Shown piece after piece: positions 1-8,791 of a stretch of DNA of 64,000 nucleotides. Each line of letters opens with the position of its first letter. The stretch's first letter is position 1. The notes below the pieces were generated by a model that saw nothing but the letters and a program-made list of their open reading frames with translations, searched no databases and was not told where the DNA came from. A program made the translations under genes and the position numbers. Origin of the DNA: an uncultured Fibrobacter sp. (lineage in GTDB: Bacteria > Fibrobacterota > Fibrobacteria > Fibrobacterales > Fibrobacteraceae); assembly GCA_947165045.1 (NCBI GenBank), contig CAMUYW010000001.1:86911-150910 (forward strand). Direction: 5' to 3'.

Positions 1-359
1 ATCCGCAAGTTATCGTGATTTTTGAAGGAATTAACGATTTTCAGGGGAATTCGCCGTATGCGGATAAACGAAAATTCAAGAAATCGTACTCGAATCTGCT
101 TGAAAAACTCCGTAAGGCTCATCCCGGTGTGAAATTCTTGCTTGTTTCGACGAAAGTTTGGCCGAACGATGACCTTGCTCCGACCATAAAGTCAATTTAC
201 GATGCCGAAATTGCTGCTGGACACAAGGATTTGGAGTATAAACATGTGCTTACCACCAATGTTGGTCTGCATGGACACCCCGATACGCATTCCCAAGAAG
301 AACTGGCGAACACTTTAAGGCCTATAATAGCCCGGCTTGGACGGTGGCTTTCGAGATAA
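1..359 (+). CDS. Carbohydrate esterase, SGNH/GDSL (CE2-like), C-terminal part
   Basis: Partial gene cut by the window's left edge; the frame is open from base 3. The visible residues begin PQVIVIFEGINDF, which matches the GxND block III of SGNH hydrolases in the form seen in CE2 acetyl esterases. The end carries GLHGHPDTHSQEELA, the block with the catalytic His (and Asp). The catalytic Ser block lies outside the window. Family knowledge suggests deacetylation of hemicellulose side chains, which fits a fibre-degrading organism, but the substrate is inference. A GTG at 15 is internal and is not a believable start, because the conserved block begins before it. Confidence 0.75.
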   Translation, partial: PQVIVIFEGINDFQGNSPYADKRKFKKSYSNLLEKLRKAHPGVKFLLVSTKVWPNDDLAPTIKSIYDAEIAAGHKDLEYKHVLTTNVGLHGHPDTHSQEELANTLRPIIARLGRWLSR

Positions 360-418
360 TTTATAGTCAGGTAAATCCTTTTTTGTATATTTAGAAAGTC
401 ATGTTCTAAAATGGATAT

Positions 419-1756
419 GTGTTTATGTCTTCATCGGTTATGAGAAAAGTTTATGCCCTTTTCAGGATGAATTTCCTGATTGTTGTGCTGTTGGTGGTTA
501 CTGCCGTAGCCATGTTTGCATATAGGCATTTCTTGGACGATATCTGGGACATCAATCTTGGTGAATATTCTTATGTGGTTGCTAGTGCTGACTCCGTGGA
601 TGGAGGTACTTCGGCAATTTCGATGATGCGTACCGATTCTTCCGTTATTGTCGAGTACGAACTTCGTGAAGGCTATGCCTACCCATATGTGGGTATCAAG
701 ATTTATCTTGGTGACGGAAAAACCGAGGGTTTGAACCTTTCCAACTACGATAGCATTTTTGTGTGGCTCAAACCGCGTAACGAGGGCTCGGTCCGTCTTT
801 ACATGCGCGGTTACGATCAGGCGCTTTACCGCAAGAACGACGAAACTTCTCTCAAGTTCAACGAAATCGAATTTACTCCGACCAAGGAACCGTACCCGGC
901 CGTGTTTGTCCCGCAGGAATTTCGCGTAGCAGGCTGGTGGGTTTCTCAGAACGAGATTAATGTCCACAAGGCCCGTGTTGACCTCTCGAACATTCCGCTC
1001 ATTGAAATCCAGACCGGAACGAACGCTCCGCTTGGTTATGGAGGCATGGAAATCAAGGGCATTCGCTTCAAGGGCAAGAAGATTTCTCAGGTGGACCTTG
1101 TGACGACGCTTGTGGCGCTTTGGTTTGTCACCTTCCTTATCATCTTGATTATCAGATTCTTTGACTACAGCCGTGAACGCGCTATCAATAGAAAGAAGCA
1201 AGAAGAACTCAAGAGGAACCTCCGCGCTTTGGAAATTGAAAAGAGCGAATACGAAAAGTCCAGTAAGGAAGACCCGCTCACCGGTTGCCTCAACCGTGCT
1301 GGCTTTAGCGGTGTGCTTCTCCGCGAACAGGAAAAGCTCAATAGAACGGGCGGCCCTGTGTCGTTCATGATTTTTGACATCGACCATTTCAAGGAAGTGA
1401 ACGATACTTATGGTCATCTTGTAGGTGACGAAGTTCTCGTGAACCTCGCAAAACTTGTGCAGGGTATGATCCGCAATACGGACTCCCTCGTGCGTTGGGG
1501 CGGCGAAGAATTTGTGATTTTGAGCGACGATACGAGCATCCAGAATGCCGCGTTCCTTGCTGAAAAGTTGCGCAAGGCAATTGAAGCGGCAACGCTCATT
1601 ACGCAGCAGCAGGTGACTTGCTCCTTCGGCGTGACCGAGATGGTTCCGGGCGAAGACCCGCAGTCGTTCATTGCGCGTGCCGACAAGGCACTCTACACTT
1701 CGAAGGAAGGCGGACGCAACCGCGTTACCGTGGCTACGTTCAGACGTAATCATTAA
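419..1756 (+). CDS. Membrane diguanylate cyclase (GGDEF)
   Basis: This 445-residue protein probably makes cyclic di-GMP from two GTP at the inner membrane. It has a hydrophobic segment near residues 18-36, an extracytoplasmic domain of about 190 residues, a second membrane segment near 228-248, a charged coiled-coil linker, and a C-terminal GGDEF domain. The active-site motif is GGEEF near residue 361, with a canonical inhibitory I-site (RNTD) five residues upstream of it, so product feedback is expected. The extracytoplasmic region resembles a jelly-roll carbohydrate-binding sensor in texture, but I cannot name it. The start is GTG 419; ATG 425 is an alternative. A TATATT box at 386-391 may be its promoter. 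Confidence 0.88.
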   Translation: MFMSSSVMRKVYALFRMNFLIVVLLVVTAVAMFAYRHFLDDIWDINLGEYSYVVASADSVDGGTSAISMMRTDSSVIVEYELREGYAYPYVGIKIYLGDGKTEGLNLSNYDSIFVWLKPRNEGSVRLYMRGYDQALYRKNDETSLKFNEIEFTPTKEPYPAVFVPQEFRVAGWWVSQNEINVHKARVDLSNIPLIEIQTGTNAPLGYGGMEIKGIRFKGKKISQVDLVTTLVALWFVTFLIILIIRFFDYSRERAINRKKQEELKRNLRALEIEKSEYEKSSKEDPLTGCLNRAGFSGVLLREQEKLNRTGGPVSFMIFDIDHFKEVNDTYGHLVGDEVLVNLAKLVQGMIRNTDSLVRWGGEEFVILSDDTSIQNAAFLAEKLRKAIEAATLITQQQVTCSFGVTEMVPGEDPQSFIARADKALYTSKEGGRNRVTVATFRRNH

Positions 1757-1766
1757 GGATTCGAAA

Positions 1767-2135
1767 ATGCGTGGCTTGCTTCTTCTTGCGGTTTGTGCAG
1801 TGCTGCTTGCGTCTTGTACTAAGCATCCGGAAGTTGATGATTTTAAGCAAATCCAGATCCAATGGATTGCGATTGACGATGCTGCAGAAACGTCGGAATT
1901 AAAAGACAACTGTGTGATTGAAATCACGTCGGCAGTGATGCGTGATCCGGTGGTCGTAAAATCCAAACTTGTTGAAATATCTTACGAAGTAGTTTACCGC
2001 ATTGATGAAAAAGGCGCTTTAGCGTTCAGTGGCCGCTGTAGCGACTCCCGTTTTGCGGATTTGCAGGAATGTTCTTGGCAGTCAACCTGCTCTGCCGGTT
2101 CGGTTCCTGTTGTAAAATTCCACAACGAACGATAG
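1767..2135 (+). CDS. Small lipoprotein of unknown function
   Basis: Predicted lipoprotein of 122 residues. The N-terminus MRGLLLLAVCAVLLASC is a lipoprotein signal with the lipidated Cys at position 17 (lipobox L-A-S-C). The frame stays open upstream to 1671, but the start at 1767 is preferred because it gives a clean signal peptide and begins 10 nt after the diguanylate cyclase stop, which suggests cotranscription. The mature part contains four further Cys residues (NCVIE, GRCSD, QECSW, STCSA), so disulfides are possible. No family recognised. Confidence 0.7.
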   Translation: MRGLLLLAVCAVLLASCTKHPEVDDFKQIQIQWIAIDDAAETSELKDNCVIEITSAVMRDPVVVKSKLVEISYEVVYRIDEKGALAFSGRCSDSRFADLQECSWQSTCSAGSVPVVKFHNER

Positions 2136-2152
2136 CGGTTTACCCTAACCTG

Positions 2153-2187
2153 TTGAACGGTATAAAGATATCTTTATAGTGGTTCAA
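2153..2187 (+). promoter_or_regulatory. Promoter with a large palindromic operator-like dyad
   Basis: A -35-like TTGAAC at 2153-2158 and a -10-like TATAGT at 2175-2180 are separated by 16 bp. The spacer and -10 are covered by a perfect 18-bp palindrome at 2161-2178 (TATAAAGAT then ATCTTTATA). The arms extend to TTGAAC (2153-2158) and GTTCAA (2182-2187). Further out, GCGGTTT (2135-2141) faces AAACCGC (2186-2192). Position directly upstream of the TIGR02147 gene suggests an operator or autoregulatory site; that role is inference. Confidence 0.5.
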
Positions 2188-2275
2188 ACCGCCCGTACTG
2201 TCTCCGTTGGATGAGGATAGGGAAGATGTGTCACTTGGATGGTGCGCGAGGCGTTGTTTGATATAAGGATTTTCT

Positions 2276-3112
2276 GTGAAACCGATTTTTGAATACACTG
2301 ATTATCGCGAATGGATTAGGGACGCTTTTGAAGATTTTAAAAAGCGTAAGACCGTCATATCCTGGCGATACATGGCGATGAAACTCGGTGCAGATCCGGG
2401 AAACCTTCTTCGCATTTCTCAGGGCAAGATTCACCTTGCAGTGAATTTCATCAAGCCGATGGCTGAATTTTTCGAGCTTGATGAAAAAGAAGCCGCCTAC
2501 TGGTCGGAGCTCGTGTACTTTGGTCGCGCGAAGAGCGATCAGGAAGCTTTGAACCACTATGAGAAGATGCAAGCCCTAAAAGGCATCCCTTTAAAGCGTC
2601 TTGCCAAAAAAGAACTTGAATTTTACCGCCATTGGTACTATAACGCTATCCGTTCTGTAATCGGTATTTGTAATTTTAAAGATGATTATGAAGGGCTCGC
2701 AGAATCTTGCACGCCGGCAATCACGGTGGAGCAGGCCAAGGATGCTATCAAGCTCCTGCACGACCTGAACATGATTTCTGAGGGTAAAGACGGGTACTGG
2801 AAAGTGAATGATACGTTTGTGAGTACAGGTGGTAACTGGAGATCCGAAGCAGTTCGGATATTCCAAAAGGAGACGATTCGCCTTGCGGGTGAATCGCTTG
2901 AGCGTCATGCGCCCCCTCTCCGCGATATCAGTACTGTCACGATGACGTTCAACATGAACGATATCCAGTTGATTCGTGAAAAGATTAAAGAATTTCGTTC
3001 TGACTTGCTCCGCTTGTCGCAGGAAGGAACGGGCGATGATACGGTGTTCCAGCTGAATGTTCAGCTCTTCCCGCTTGCGTTTACCAAGAAGTTGCAGGAG
3101 AAGTCGAAATGA
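2276..3112 (+). CDS. TIGR02147 family regulator-like protein (first copy)
   Basis: A 278-residue member of TIGR02147, a paralogous family known from Fibrobacter. Hallmarks are the opening IFEYTDYREWIRDAFEDFKK, a helix-turn-helix-like stretch near residues 28-50 (SWRYMAMKLGADPGNLLR), and a DUF4423-like C-terminal half (FYRHWYYNAIRSVIGI, then a winged-helix-like DAIKLLHDLNMISEGKDGYW). The family is widely treated as transcriptional regulators, but no target is known to me. Start is GTG 2276 with AAGGA just upstream. It overlaps the next gene by 4 nt (ATGA). A strong dyad lies in its promoter. The second copy of this arrangement is at 52025-52891. Confidence 0.88.
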   Translation: MKPIFEYTDYREWIRDAFEDFKKRKTVISWRYMAMKLGADPGNLLRISQGKIHLAVNFIKPMAEFFELDEKEAAYWSELVYFGRAKSDQEALNHYEKMQALKGIPLKRLAKKELEFYRHWYYNAIRSVIGICNFKDDYEGLAESCTPAITVEQAKDAIKLLHDLNMISEGKDGYWKVNDTFVSTGGNWRSEAVRIFQKETIRLAGESLERHAPPLRDISTVTMTFNMNDIQLIREKIKEFRSDLLRLSQEGTGDDTVFQLNVQLFPLAFTKKLQEKSK

Positions 3113-4728
3113 AAAGACTAGCCTGTTTAATTTCTGCTCTCCTGTTATGGAGCTGCTCGGATAAGGTTGCTGGTGGTCCCGGCAGCGAAACGACGAACGG
3201 CATTGCCTATATGGACAATGGCGCTGTAGCTTCGTATGCAAGAATTGCTATTAGAAGTGTTGACCACACGACGTCTGTTGATAGTGCGACGAATGCACTC
3301 GTGAATGCGGACTTCTATGCCGATGCTAATGGACGCTTCTCGTTTGAGGCGCCTGAAGGCGAATATCGCTTGACTATTGTGCATGAAGGTTCTGCCTTTA
3401 CAGGTCTTTATTCTTCGAATGATAACACGAACCTCGATTCTGTGAAACTTGAACCGACCGCATCCCTCGGTGGTTATGCCGATGTTCCTGATAGCTGTGG
3501 CTATGTGTGGGTTGGCGTGCGCGGTATGGATGTGCTTGTGCGTTCGGATTCTACGGGGTACTTCCAGTTGACGCAGTTGCCGTCGAACGATTCGTTGAAG
3601 GTCTACTTCTTGCGCGGCGACAATAGTAAAGTCTATGACGATCTGTCTGTGAAGCTCAATCCGAATGAAGCTGAAGTCATTGATTTGCAGCCTGATCCGT
3701 ACGAAGGCAAGATTAAGTTTGTTGCTGTTGCTGATGGCAAGCCTGTTCCGTATGCATCTCTTGCAATTCGTAAGTTTGATGCTCGTGTAGATTCTTTGCG
3801 CGTGAACAATGTTGTTGCTGAAGCCGATGTCTATGCTGACAAGAACGGCGTGTTTGCCATTGATTCCTTGAAGGAAGGCAATTACCGCTTGACGGTAATT
3901 CAATCGGGCTCCGCATATTCCAAGGTGCTCTCGGCTAAGCAAATTGCCGCTCTCGATACGGTCAAGTTGCAAGAAACCTCGAACTACATGAGCCGTGTAA
4001 CGCTTTTTGCTGGCGACAAGTTTGCTTGGGTCGGCGTCTATGGTCTTGACGTAATGACGAAGACCAACGAAGAAGGCGTGTTCTCGCTCCCGATGCTTCC
4101 GTCGAACGATTCTCTCAAATTCTACGTTGTTTCTGTAAAAGATAGTTTGTATGTATCGAAGGTTGTCGCGCCTTCGGAGGGCTCTGCGGACTTTGATTAC
4201 CCATCTGTTGTTTTGCAGGACTTCGAAAAGGATACCTCAAACTGGTACTTTAACGTGGATGCGATTGGTTCCAAGGTTTTGTCCAAGACTATTGAAACGG
4301 ATAATGACCGCAAATCGAAAGTGTTCCATGGCAAGTATAGCTTGATTGCGACGAACAATTACGATGCTTGGGTTGTGACGGGTTCTATGCTCTGTGCCGA
4401 TGGCTTCAATCTTTCTTCGCTCGATTCCATTTCGTTCTACGCGAAGGGTTCGGGACAAATCCGTGTCACGCTCGAAAAATGGGATACCGTTGCCGAAGCA
4501 ACAGGAACCTCGCTCAAGGCTGCTTCGGAATGGATGGATTTGAGTTCTTCTAAGTGGGCGCGTTTTGTCGTAAAGACTGAGGACTTGTGTTACAATTCCA
4601 ATGATGACAAGAGCTGCTATACGACTTGGAACTCGCTTAAGGATGCTGTTCGCCAGTTGAACTTCTTCGTCCGCAACGGATCTGAATTCTATCTGGACGA
4701 TATCGTGCTCCACGGCGCTCTGTTCTAG
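3109..4728 (+). CDS. Lipoprotein with duplicated beta-sandwich units and a C-terminal carbohydrate-binding-like domain
   Basis: This 539-residue protein starts with a lipoprotein signal (MKRLACLISALLLWSC, lipidated Cys16), followed by a Gly/Ser-rich SDKVAGGPGSETTNG stretch. Two homologous units of about 135 residues lie near 39-170 and 211-345: both hold an xxYARIAIR/xxYASLAIR start, an ADxYAD.NG..F block, a GxYRLT strand and an LPSNDSLK block. They resemble carboxypeptidase-regulatory-like sandwiches. The C-terminal 170 residues begin VLQDFEKDTSNWYF and end EFYLDDIVLHG, a jelly-roll pattern as in CBM11/CIA30-like domains. Start codon overlaps the upstream TIGR02147 stop with an SD (GGAG) inside that gene. 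It likely acts on the outer envelope; the ligand is unknown. It is the counterpart of 50727-52028. Confidence 0.8.
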   Translation: MKRLACLISALLLWSCSDKVAGGPGSETTNGIAYMDNGAVASYARIAIRSVDHTTSVDSATNALVNADFYADANGRFSFEAPEGEYRLTIVHEGSAFTGLYSSNDNTNLDSVKLEPTASLGGYADVPDSCGYVWVGVRGMDVLVRSDSTGYFQLTQLPSNDSLKVYFLRGDNSKVYDDLSVKLNPNEAEVIDLQPDPYEGKIKFVAVADGKPVPYASLAIRKFDARVDSLRVNNVVAEADVYADKNGVFAIDSLKEGNYRLTVIQSGSAYSKVLSAKQIAALDTVKLQETSNYMSRVTLFAGDKFAWVGVYGLDVMTKTNEEGVFSLPMLPSNDSLKFYVVSVKDSLYVSKVVAPSEGSADFDYPSVVLQDFEKDTSNWYFNVDAIGSKVLSKTIETDNDRKSKVFHGKYSLIATNNYDAWVVTGSMLCADGFNLSSLDSISFYAKGSGQIRVTLEKWDTVAEATGTSLKAASEWMDLSSSKWARFVVKTEDLCYNSNDDKSCYTTWNSLKDAVRQLNFFVRNGSEFYLDDIVLHGALF

Positions 4729-4796
4729 GATTTAAAACCCTTACTTTTGGGGATAAACCCTTTTAAGTGGGCGTTGAATTAAGTATCTTTGTATAC

Positions 4797-5684
4797 ATGC
4801 AGTCTATTGAATCAGAAGCAAAAATTGCTCAGGAATATCTCGCCCGCATTGCAAAAGATGCCGAGGCGAAGTTTGATGAACATCTCCCCCCAGTAAAGGA
4901 CCGTCCGTGCCGTTTGCACGAGGCTATGCGTTATTCCATGTTCGCAGGCGGCAAGCGCTTGCGTCCGGGACTTGCTAAGGCCACGTTCGACATGTTTGGC
5001 GGCAAGGGTGATAAGATTTGGCTTGCGACGAGCGCTCTCGAAATGCTCCACACGTTCAGCCTTATTCACGATGACCTTCCGTGTGTCGATAACGATGACT
5101 ACCGCCGTGGTAAGCTCACGAGCCACAAGAAGTTTGGCGAAGCTACCGCAGTGATGGCTGGCGATGCTCTCTGCATCCATGCTTTCGAAATGATGGGCAA
5201 GACCGGTAACGCAAAGGCTATTGAACTCCTTGCTCACTTGCTTGGCACTTACGGCATGATCGGTGGCGAAATGACCGACATCGAATGCGAAGGCAAGACT
5301 GTAGACTTAGAAATTGTCGATTACATTCACTACCACAAGACCGCTGCTCTCATTGAAGCTTCGCTCTTGGTGGGTGCGATGCTTGCAGACGCAAGCGAGA
5401 GTGATATGGAAATCATCCGCAACTATGGCCGCTCTATCGGGCTTGCCTTCCAGATTGTGGATGACATCTTGGACATTGTCTCTACGACCGAAGAACTCGG
5501 CAAGGACGCCGGGTCTGACATCGAAAAGGGCAAGGCTACTTACCCGTCCATCGTTGGGCTGGAAAAGTCTAGGGAACGTGCTAGGGAACTCTACGAGGAA
5601 TCCATCAAGGCATTGGACGGCCTGAAGTGCGATACCTCCATCCTCCGTTCCATCGCGGCATACATCATTACCCGAGTGAAATAA
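4797..5684 (+). CDS. ispA: Polyprenyl (farnesyl/geranylgeranyl) diphosphate synthase
   Basis: Builds C15-C20 prenyl diphosphates by head-to-tail condensation of isopentenyl diphosphate onto allylic primers in the cytoplasm. The 295-residue protein has the first Asp-rich motif DDLPCVDND near residues 92-100 and the second, DDILD, near 222-226, plus GGKRLRPGL near the N-terminus, as in the IspA/CrtE family. The open frame extends to 4767, but ATG 4797 is the better start because the extra ten residues are hydrophobic and unlike the family. It is followed directly by dxs, a common pairing for MEP-pathway isoprenoid supply. The exact chain length cannot be read from the sequence by eye. Confidence 0.88.
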   Translation: MQSIESEAKIAQEYLARIAKDAEAKFDEHLPPVKDRPCRLHEAMRYSMFAGGKRLRPGLAKATFDMFGGKGDKIWLATSALEMLHTFSLIHDDLPCVDNDDYRRGKLTSHKKFGEATAVMAGDALCIHAFEMMGKTGNAKAIELLAHLLGTYGMIGGEMTDIECEGKTVDLEIVDYIHYHKTAALIEASLLVGAMLADASESDMEIIRNYGRSIGLAFQIVDDILDIVSTTEELGKDAGSDIEKGKATYPSIVGLEKSRERARELYEESIKALDGLKCDTSILRSIAAYIITRVK

Positions 5685-7553
5685 ATGGAATTGAAAGACG
5701 TAAAGTCGCCTCAGGACTTGAAGCACTGCTCTGTCGAAGAGCTTTACCATTTGGCTTCGCAGATTCGCGAGACCATTATTGGGCAGGTGGCCAAACATGG
5801 CGGTCACTTGGCATCGAGCCTTGGCGTTGTTGAACTGACTCTTGCGCTTCACTACGTGTTCAACGCACCGGACGATAAAATCGTTTGGGACGTGGGGCAC
5901 CAGGCGTACGTGCACAAGTTATTGACCGGCCGCTACGACCGCTTTGATACCTTGCGCCAGCAGGGCGGTATTTCCGGATTCCTGAAGAGGAACGAAAGCG
6001 TTTACGATTGCTTTGGGGCTGGGCACGCGACGACTTCGATTTCGGCGGCTCTTGGCTTTGCCGTTGCTCGTAACCATTTTGGCCGCAACAACAATGTGGT
6101 CGCAGTCATTGGAGACGGTTCCATGACGGGCGGTATGGCGTACGAAGCGATTAATAACGTGGGCGCCTCCAAGCAGAACATGACCATCATCTTGAACGAT
6201 AACAAGATGAGCATTGCTCCGAACGTGGGCGGGTTCAGCAAGTACTTGAACCGCGTGATTTCGGACCCGGTTTACAACAAGATGCGTACGGACTTGGATC
6301 GCCTGATGAATCGTTTGCCGGGCATTCTGGGTTCTCGCTTCCGTGACCTCTTCTTGCAGGTCGAGAATGCGGCGAAGAACGCCGTGAAGCCGGGCCGCTT
6401 CTTTGAAGATTTGGGCATCCGCTATTTTGGTCCGATTGACGGTCATGATATCGATGAACTCGTGATGATTCTTGAACGCGTCAAAAGCCAACAAGGCCCG
6501 TGCCTCGTGCATGTGCTTACGGAAAAGGGCCGTGGCTTTGATGCTGCTGAAAAGAATCCGACAAAGTATCACGGTTGCAGTGCGTTTGACCCCGAAAGTG
6601 GGCTCCCGCTTGCACCGGGCAATCCGAATCCGTCTCTCACGAGCGTGTTCGGCAATACGCTTTTACAGCTTGCCAAAAAGGACAAGCGCATCATGGGTAT
6701 CACGGCCGCCATGCCTACGGGCTGCGGCATGGATATCGTGATGAAGGAACTCCCGGACCGCGTGATTGACGTGGGCATTGCCGAAGAACATGCGGTGACG
6801 TTTGCTGCCGGTATGGCTTGCGAAGGCATTGTGCCTGTGGTCGCGATTTACTCGTCGTTCATGCAGCGCGCTTACGACCAGATTATTCACGACATTGCAC
6901 TCCAGAATTTGCACGTGGTGCTCGTGCTTGACCGTGCTGGCCTTGTGGGGGCTGATGGCCCGACGCATCATGGCGCGTTCGACTTGTCGTTCTTGCGTAC
7001 GGTTCCTGGAATGACCATCCTTGCTCCCTCCAACGAAAATGAATTGCGCGATATGATTACAGCCGCAATTGATATGGAAGGTGTGGTGGCAATCCGCTAT
7101 CCGAGAGGTACTGCGCTCGAAGCAGAACTCAAGCCTTCGGAAGGACCATTTGATTATAAAAGCCCCAAGATTCTTGAGAAGGGCTCCGGCATACTCTTAT
7201 TGGGTGCCGGCTTCATGACAAATGAACTCAAGAAAACAGCCTCCGTGCTTCGTGAAAACGGATACAACCCGACGCTTGTGGATGCCCGTTTTATTAAGCC
7301 GCTCGACCAGGAATGCTACCGTTCGTTGTTCGACAATCACAATGTCATTGTGACCTTGGAAGACAACACGCTCGTGGGTGGCTATGGTTCAGCCATTGCG
7401 GAACTATTGTCCGACCTCGGCTATACGGACAAGAAGCTGTACCGGTTTGGTCTTCCGGACAGATTCGTTGAACAGGGAGAAATCAAAGCTCTCTACAAGA
7501 TCTTGAAAATTGACGGGGAATCCGTCGCCAAACAGTTGATGGAAAAACTATGA
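5685..7553 (+). CDS. dxs: 1-deoxy-D-xylulose-5-phosphate synthase
   Basis: Thiamine-diphosphate enzyme that joins pyruvate and glyceraldehyde-3-phosphate, the entry step of the MEP isoprenoid pathway. At 622 residues it has normal length. Visible signatures are DVGHQAYVHKLLTGR (the HQ substrate region), GDGSMTGGMAYEA near residue 143 followed by NDNKMSI (the ThDP motif), the transketolase-like DVGIAEEHAVTFAAGMA block, and RAGLVGADGPTHHGAFD. It begins immediately after the ispA stop and its own stop overlaps the next start by 4 nt, so it sits in a tight operon. Confidence 0.97.
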   Translation: MELKDVKSPQDLKHCSVEELYHLASQIRETIIGQVAKHGGHLASSLGVVELTLALHYVFNAPDDKIVWDVGHQAYVHKLLTGRYDRFDTLRQQGGISGFLKRNESVYDCFGAGHATTSISAALGFAVARNHFGRNNNVVAVIGDGSMTGGMAYEAINNVGASKQNMTIILNDNKMSIAPNVGGFSKYLNRVISDPVYNKMRTDLDRLMNRLPGILGSRFRDLFLQVENAAKNAVKPGRFFEDLGIRYFGPIDGHDIDELVMILERVKSQQGPCLVHVLTEKGRGFDAAEKNPTKYHGCSAFDPESGLPLAPGNPNPSLTSVFGNTLLQLAKKDKRIMGITAAMPTGCGMDIVMKELPDRVIDVGIAEEHAVTFAAGMACEGIVPVVAIYSSFMQRAYDQIIHDIALQNLHVVLVLDRAGLVGADGPTHHGAFDLSFLRTVPGMTILAPSNENELRDMITAAIDMEGVVAIRYPRGTALEAELKPSEGPFDYKSPKILEKGSGILLLGAGFMTNELKKTASVLRENGYNPTLVDARFIKPLDQECYRSLFDNHNVIVTLEDNTLVGGYGSAIAELLSDLGYTDKKLYRFGLPDRFVEQGEIKALYKILKIDGESVAKQLMEKL

Positions 7554-8791
7554 GTGAAGAAGAAAACAAACCGAAGCGTACTGTAAGAATGACGCTTGAC
7601 CGCAAATTTGGAGTCAGCGAAGCTCCTGAACGCCGCCCTCGTCGTAATGACGACGACCGTGGTTCCTTTGGCGACAAGCCCTTTGGCCGTGGCGATCGTG
7701 GCGACCGTCGTTTTGACCGCGACCGCGGCGAACGCCGCTTTGATCGTGGTGAACGCCGTTTCGATCGTGACGACAATCGCGAAGACCGTCCGTTCAACCG
7801 TGAAGAACGCCGTGGTGGCCGCTTTGACCGCGACCGCCGCCCGCGCCGCTTTGGTGACAAGCCGTTTAACCGTGGCCCGCGCCGTGATGGAGCCGTGAAC
7901 GCTCCGGTTTACCGCCAGCGCCCGGAACAGAAAGAAACTGTTGACGAGAATTTGGACGAAGCCGCACTCGAAGCACGCGCAGCCCAGATTGAAGCTGTTG
8001 AAGATGCCGGTGCAACACCTCCTTGGTTCAAGCGCCTCATTGCTTGCACCACTGAAAAGGGTCGCGAACGCGAAGGCAAGTTCCTTGGCGAAGGCGTTCA
8101 CGTTGTTGAAGAACTCGTGAAGCACCACCGCGAACTCGTGATTTCTGTTTACGTTGTCGAAGGCTTTGAAAACGAAGAACTCATCGAAGCTATTAACGAA
8201 GCCGAAATTACGCTCCACACTCTCACTGAAGAACAGATGAAGCGCCTTTCTTCGACGATGACAACGCAGGGCATCATTGCTTACTGCAACATCGCAAGCA
8301 AGAAGCCTGTTTACGAAACAAGCCGCAGCGTGCTTACGCTTGTGGACGCCGTGCAAGATCCGGGTAACCTCGGTACGCTCTTCCGCACGAGCCTCGGCTT
8401 TGGTTCTAACGGCATGATTCTCGGTCGTGGTACCGTGAGCCCGTTCAACCCGAAGGTTGTGCGCGGTTCCTCGGGCACGTTCCTCCGTGTTCCGTTTGAA
8501 TTCGACGTGGACCTCGTTGACCAAATTAACTTCCTCCGCAGCAAGGGCTATACCATCATCGCTACGGATTTGCATGCTAAGCAGTCCCTCCGCCAGATTC
8601 CGCAGCACAAGCTCCGCAAGATGGCTTTCCTCGTGGGTAACGAAGGTGCTGGCACGAATCCGTACTTCATTGAACTTGCCGACGAAACGGTGAAGATCCC
8701 GATGAGCAGCGAACTTGAATCTCTGAACGTGGCTGTCGCACACGGCATTCTCTCGTACGAAGCCGCCCAGATTCAGGAGGAATTGAAGTAA
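7550..8791 (+). CDS. SpoU/TrmH-family RNA 2'-O-methyltransferase with an Arg/Asp-rich N-terminal extension
   Basis: A 413-residue protein in two parts. Residues 1 to about 125 are low-complexity and highly charged, with repeats of FDR, ERR and RDR, likely disordered and RNA-binding. From about 150 on is a SpoU core: substrate-binding domain (FLGEGVHVVEELVKHHR), motif 1 DPGNLGTLFRTSLGFG, motif 2 VVRGSSGTFLRVPF, and motif 3 LVGNEGAGTNPYFIELAD with PMSSELESLNVAVAHGIL forming the SAM-binding knot. It should methylate a ribose in rRNA or tRNA (RlmB/TsnR-like); which site is unknown. It overlaps dxs by 4 nt and pyrF by 1 nt. Confidence 0.88.
   Translation: MSEEENKPKRTVRMTLDRKFGVSEAPERRPRRNDDDRGSFGDKPFGRGDRGDRRFDRDRGERRFDRGERRFDRDDNREDRPFNREERRGGRFDRDRRPRRFGDKPFNRGPRRDGAVNAPVYRQRPEQKETVDENLDEAALEARAAQIEAVEDAGATPPWFKRLIACTTEKGREREGKFLGEGVHVVEELVKHHRELVISVYVVEGFENEELIEAINEAEITLHTLTEEQMKRLSSTMTTQGIIAYCNIASKKPVYETSRSVLTLVDAVQDPGNLGTLFRTSLGFGSNGMILGRGTVSPFNPKVVRGSSGTFLRVPFEFDVDLVDQINFLRSKGYTIIATDLHAKQSLRQIPQHKLRKMAFLVGNEGAGTNPYFIELADETVKIPMSSELESLNVAVAHGILSYEAAQIQEELK

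Noticed and set aside
431..1966. Long minus-strand open frame of 511 codons opposite the diguanylate cyclase
   Set aside because: It is the complement of a gene with intact GGEEF and I-site motifs; its translation is rich in His, Arg and Phe with no recognisable domain.
2135..2192. Possible tRNA because GTTCAAACC resembles a T-loop and GCGGTTT/AAACCGC an acceptor stem
   Set aside because: Only 58 nt between the ends, the T-loop-like sequence overlaps the acceptor strand, and there is no anticodon arm. The dyad fits a promoter or operator better.
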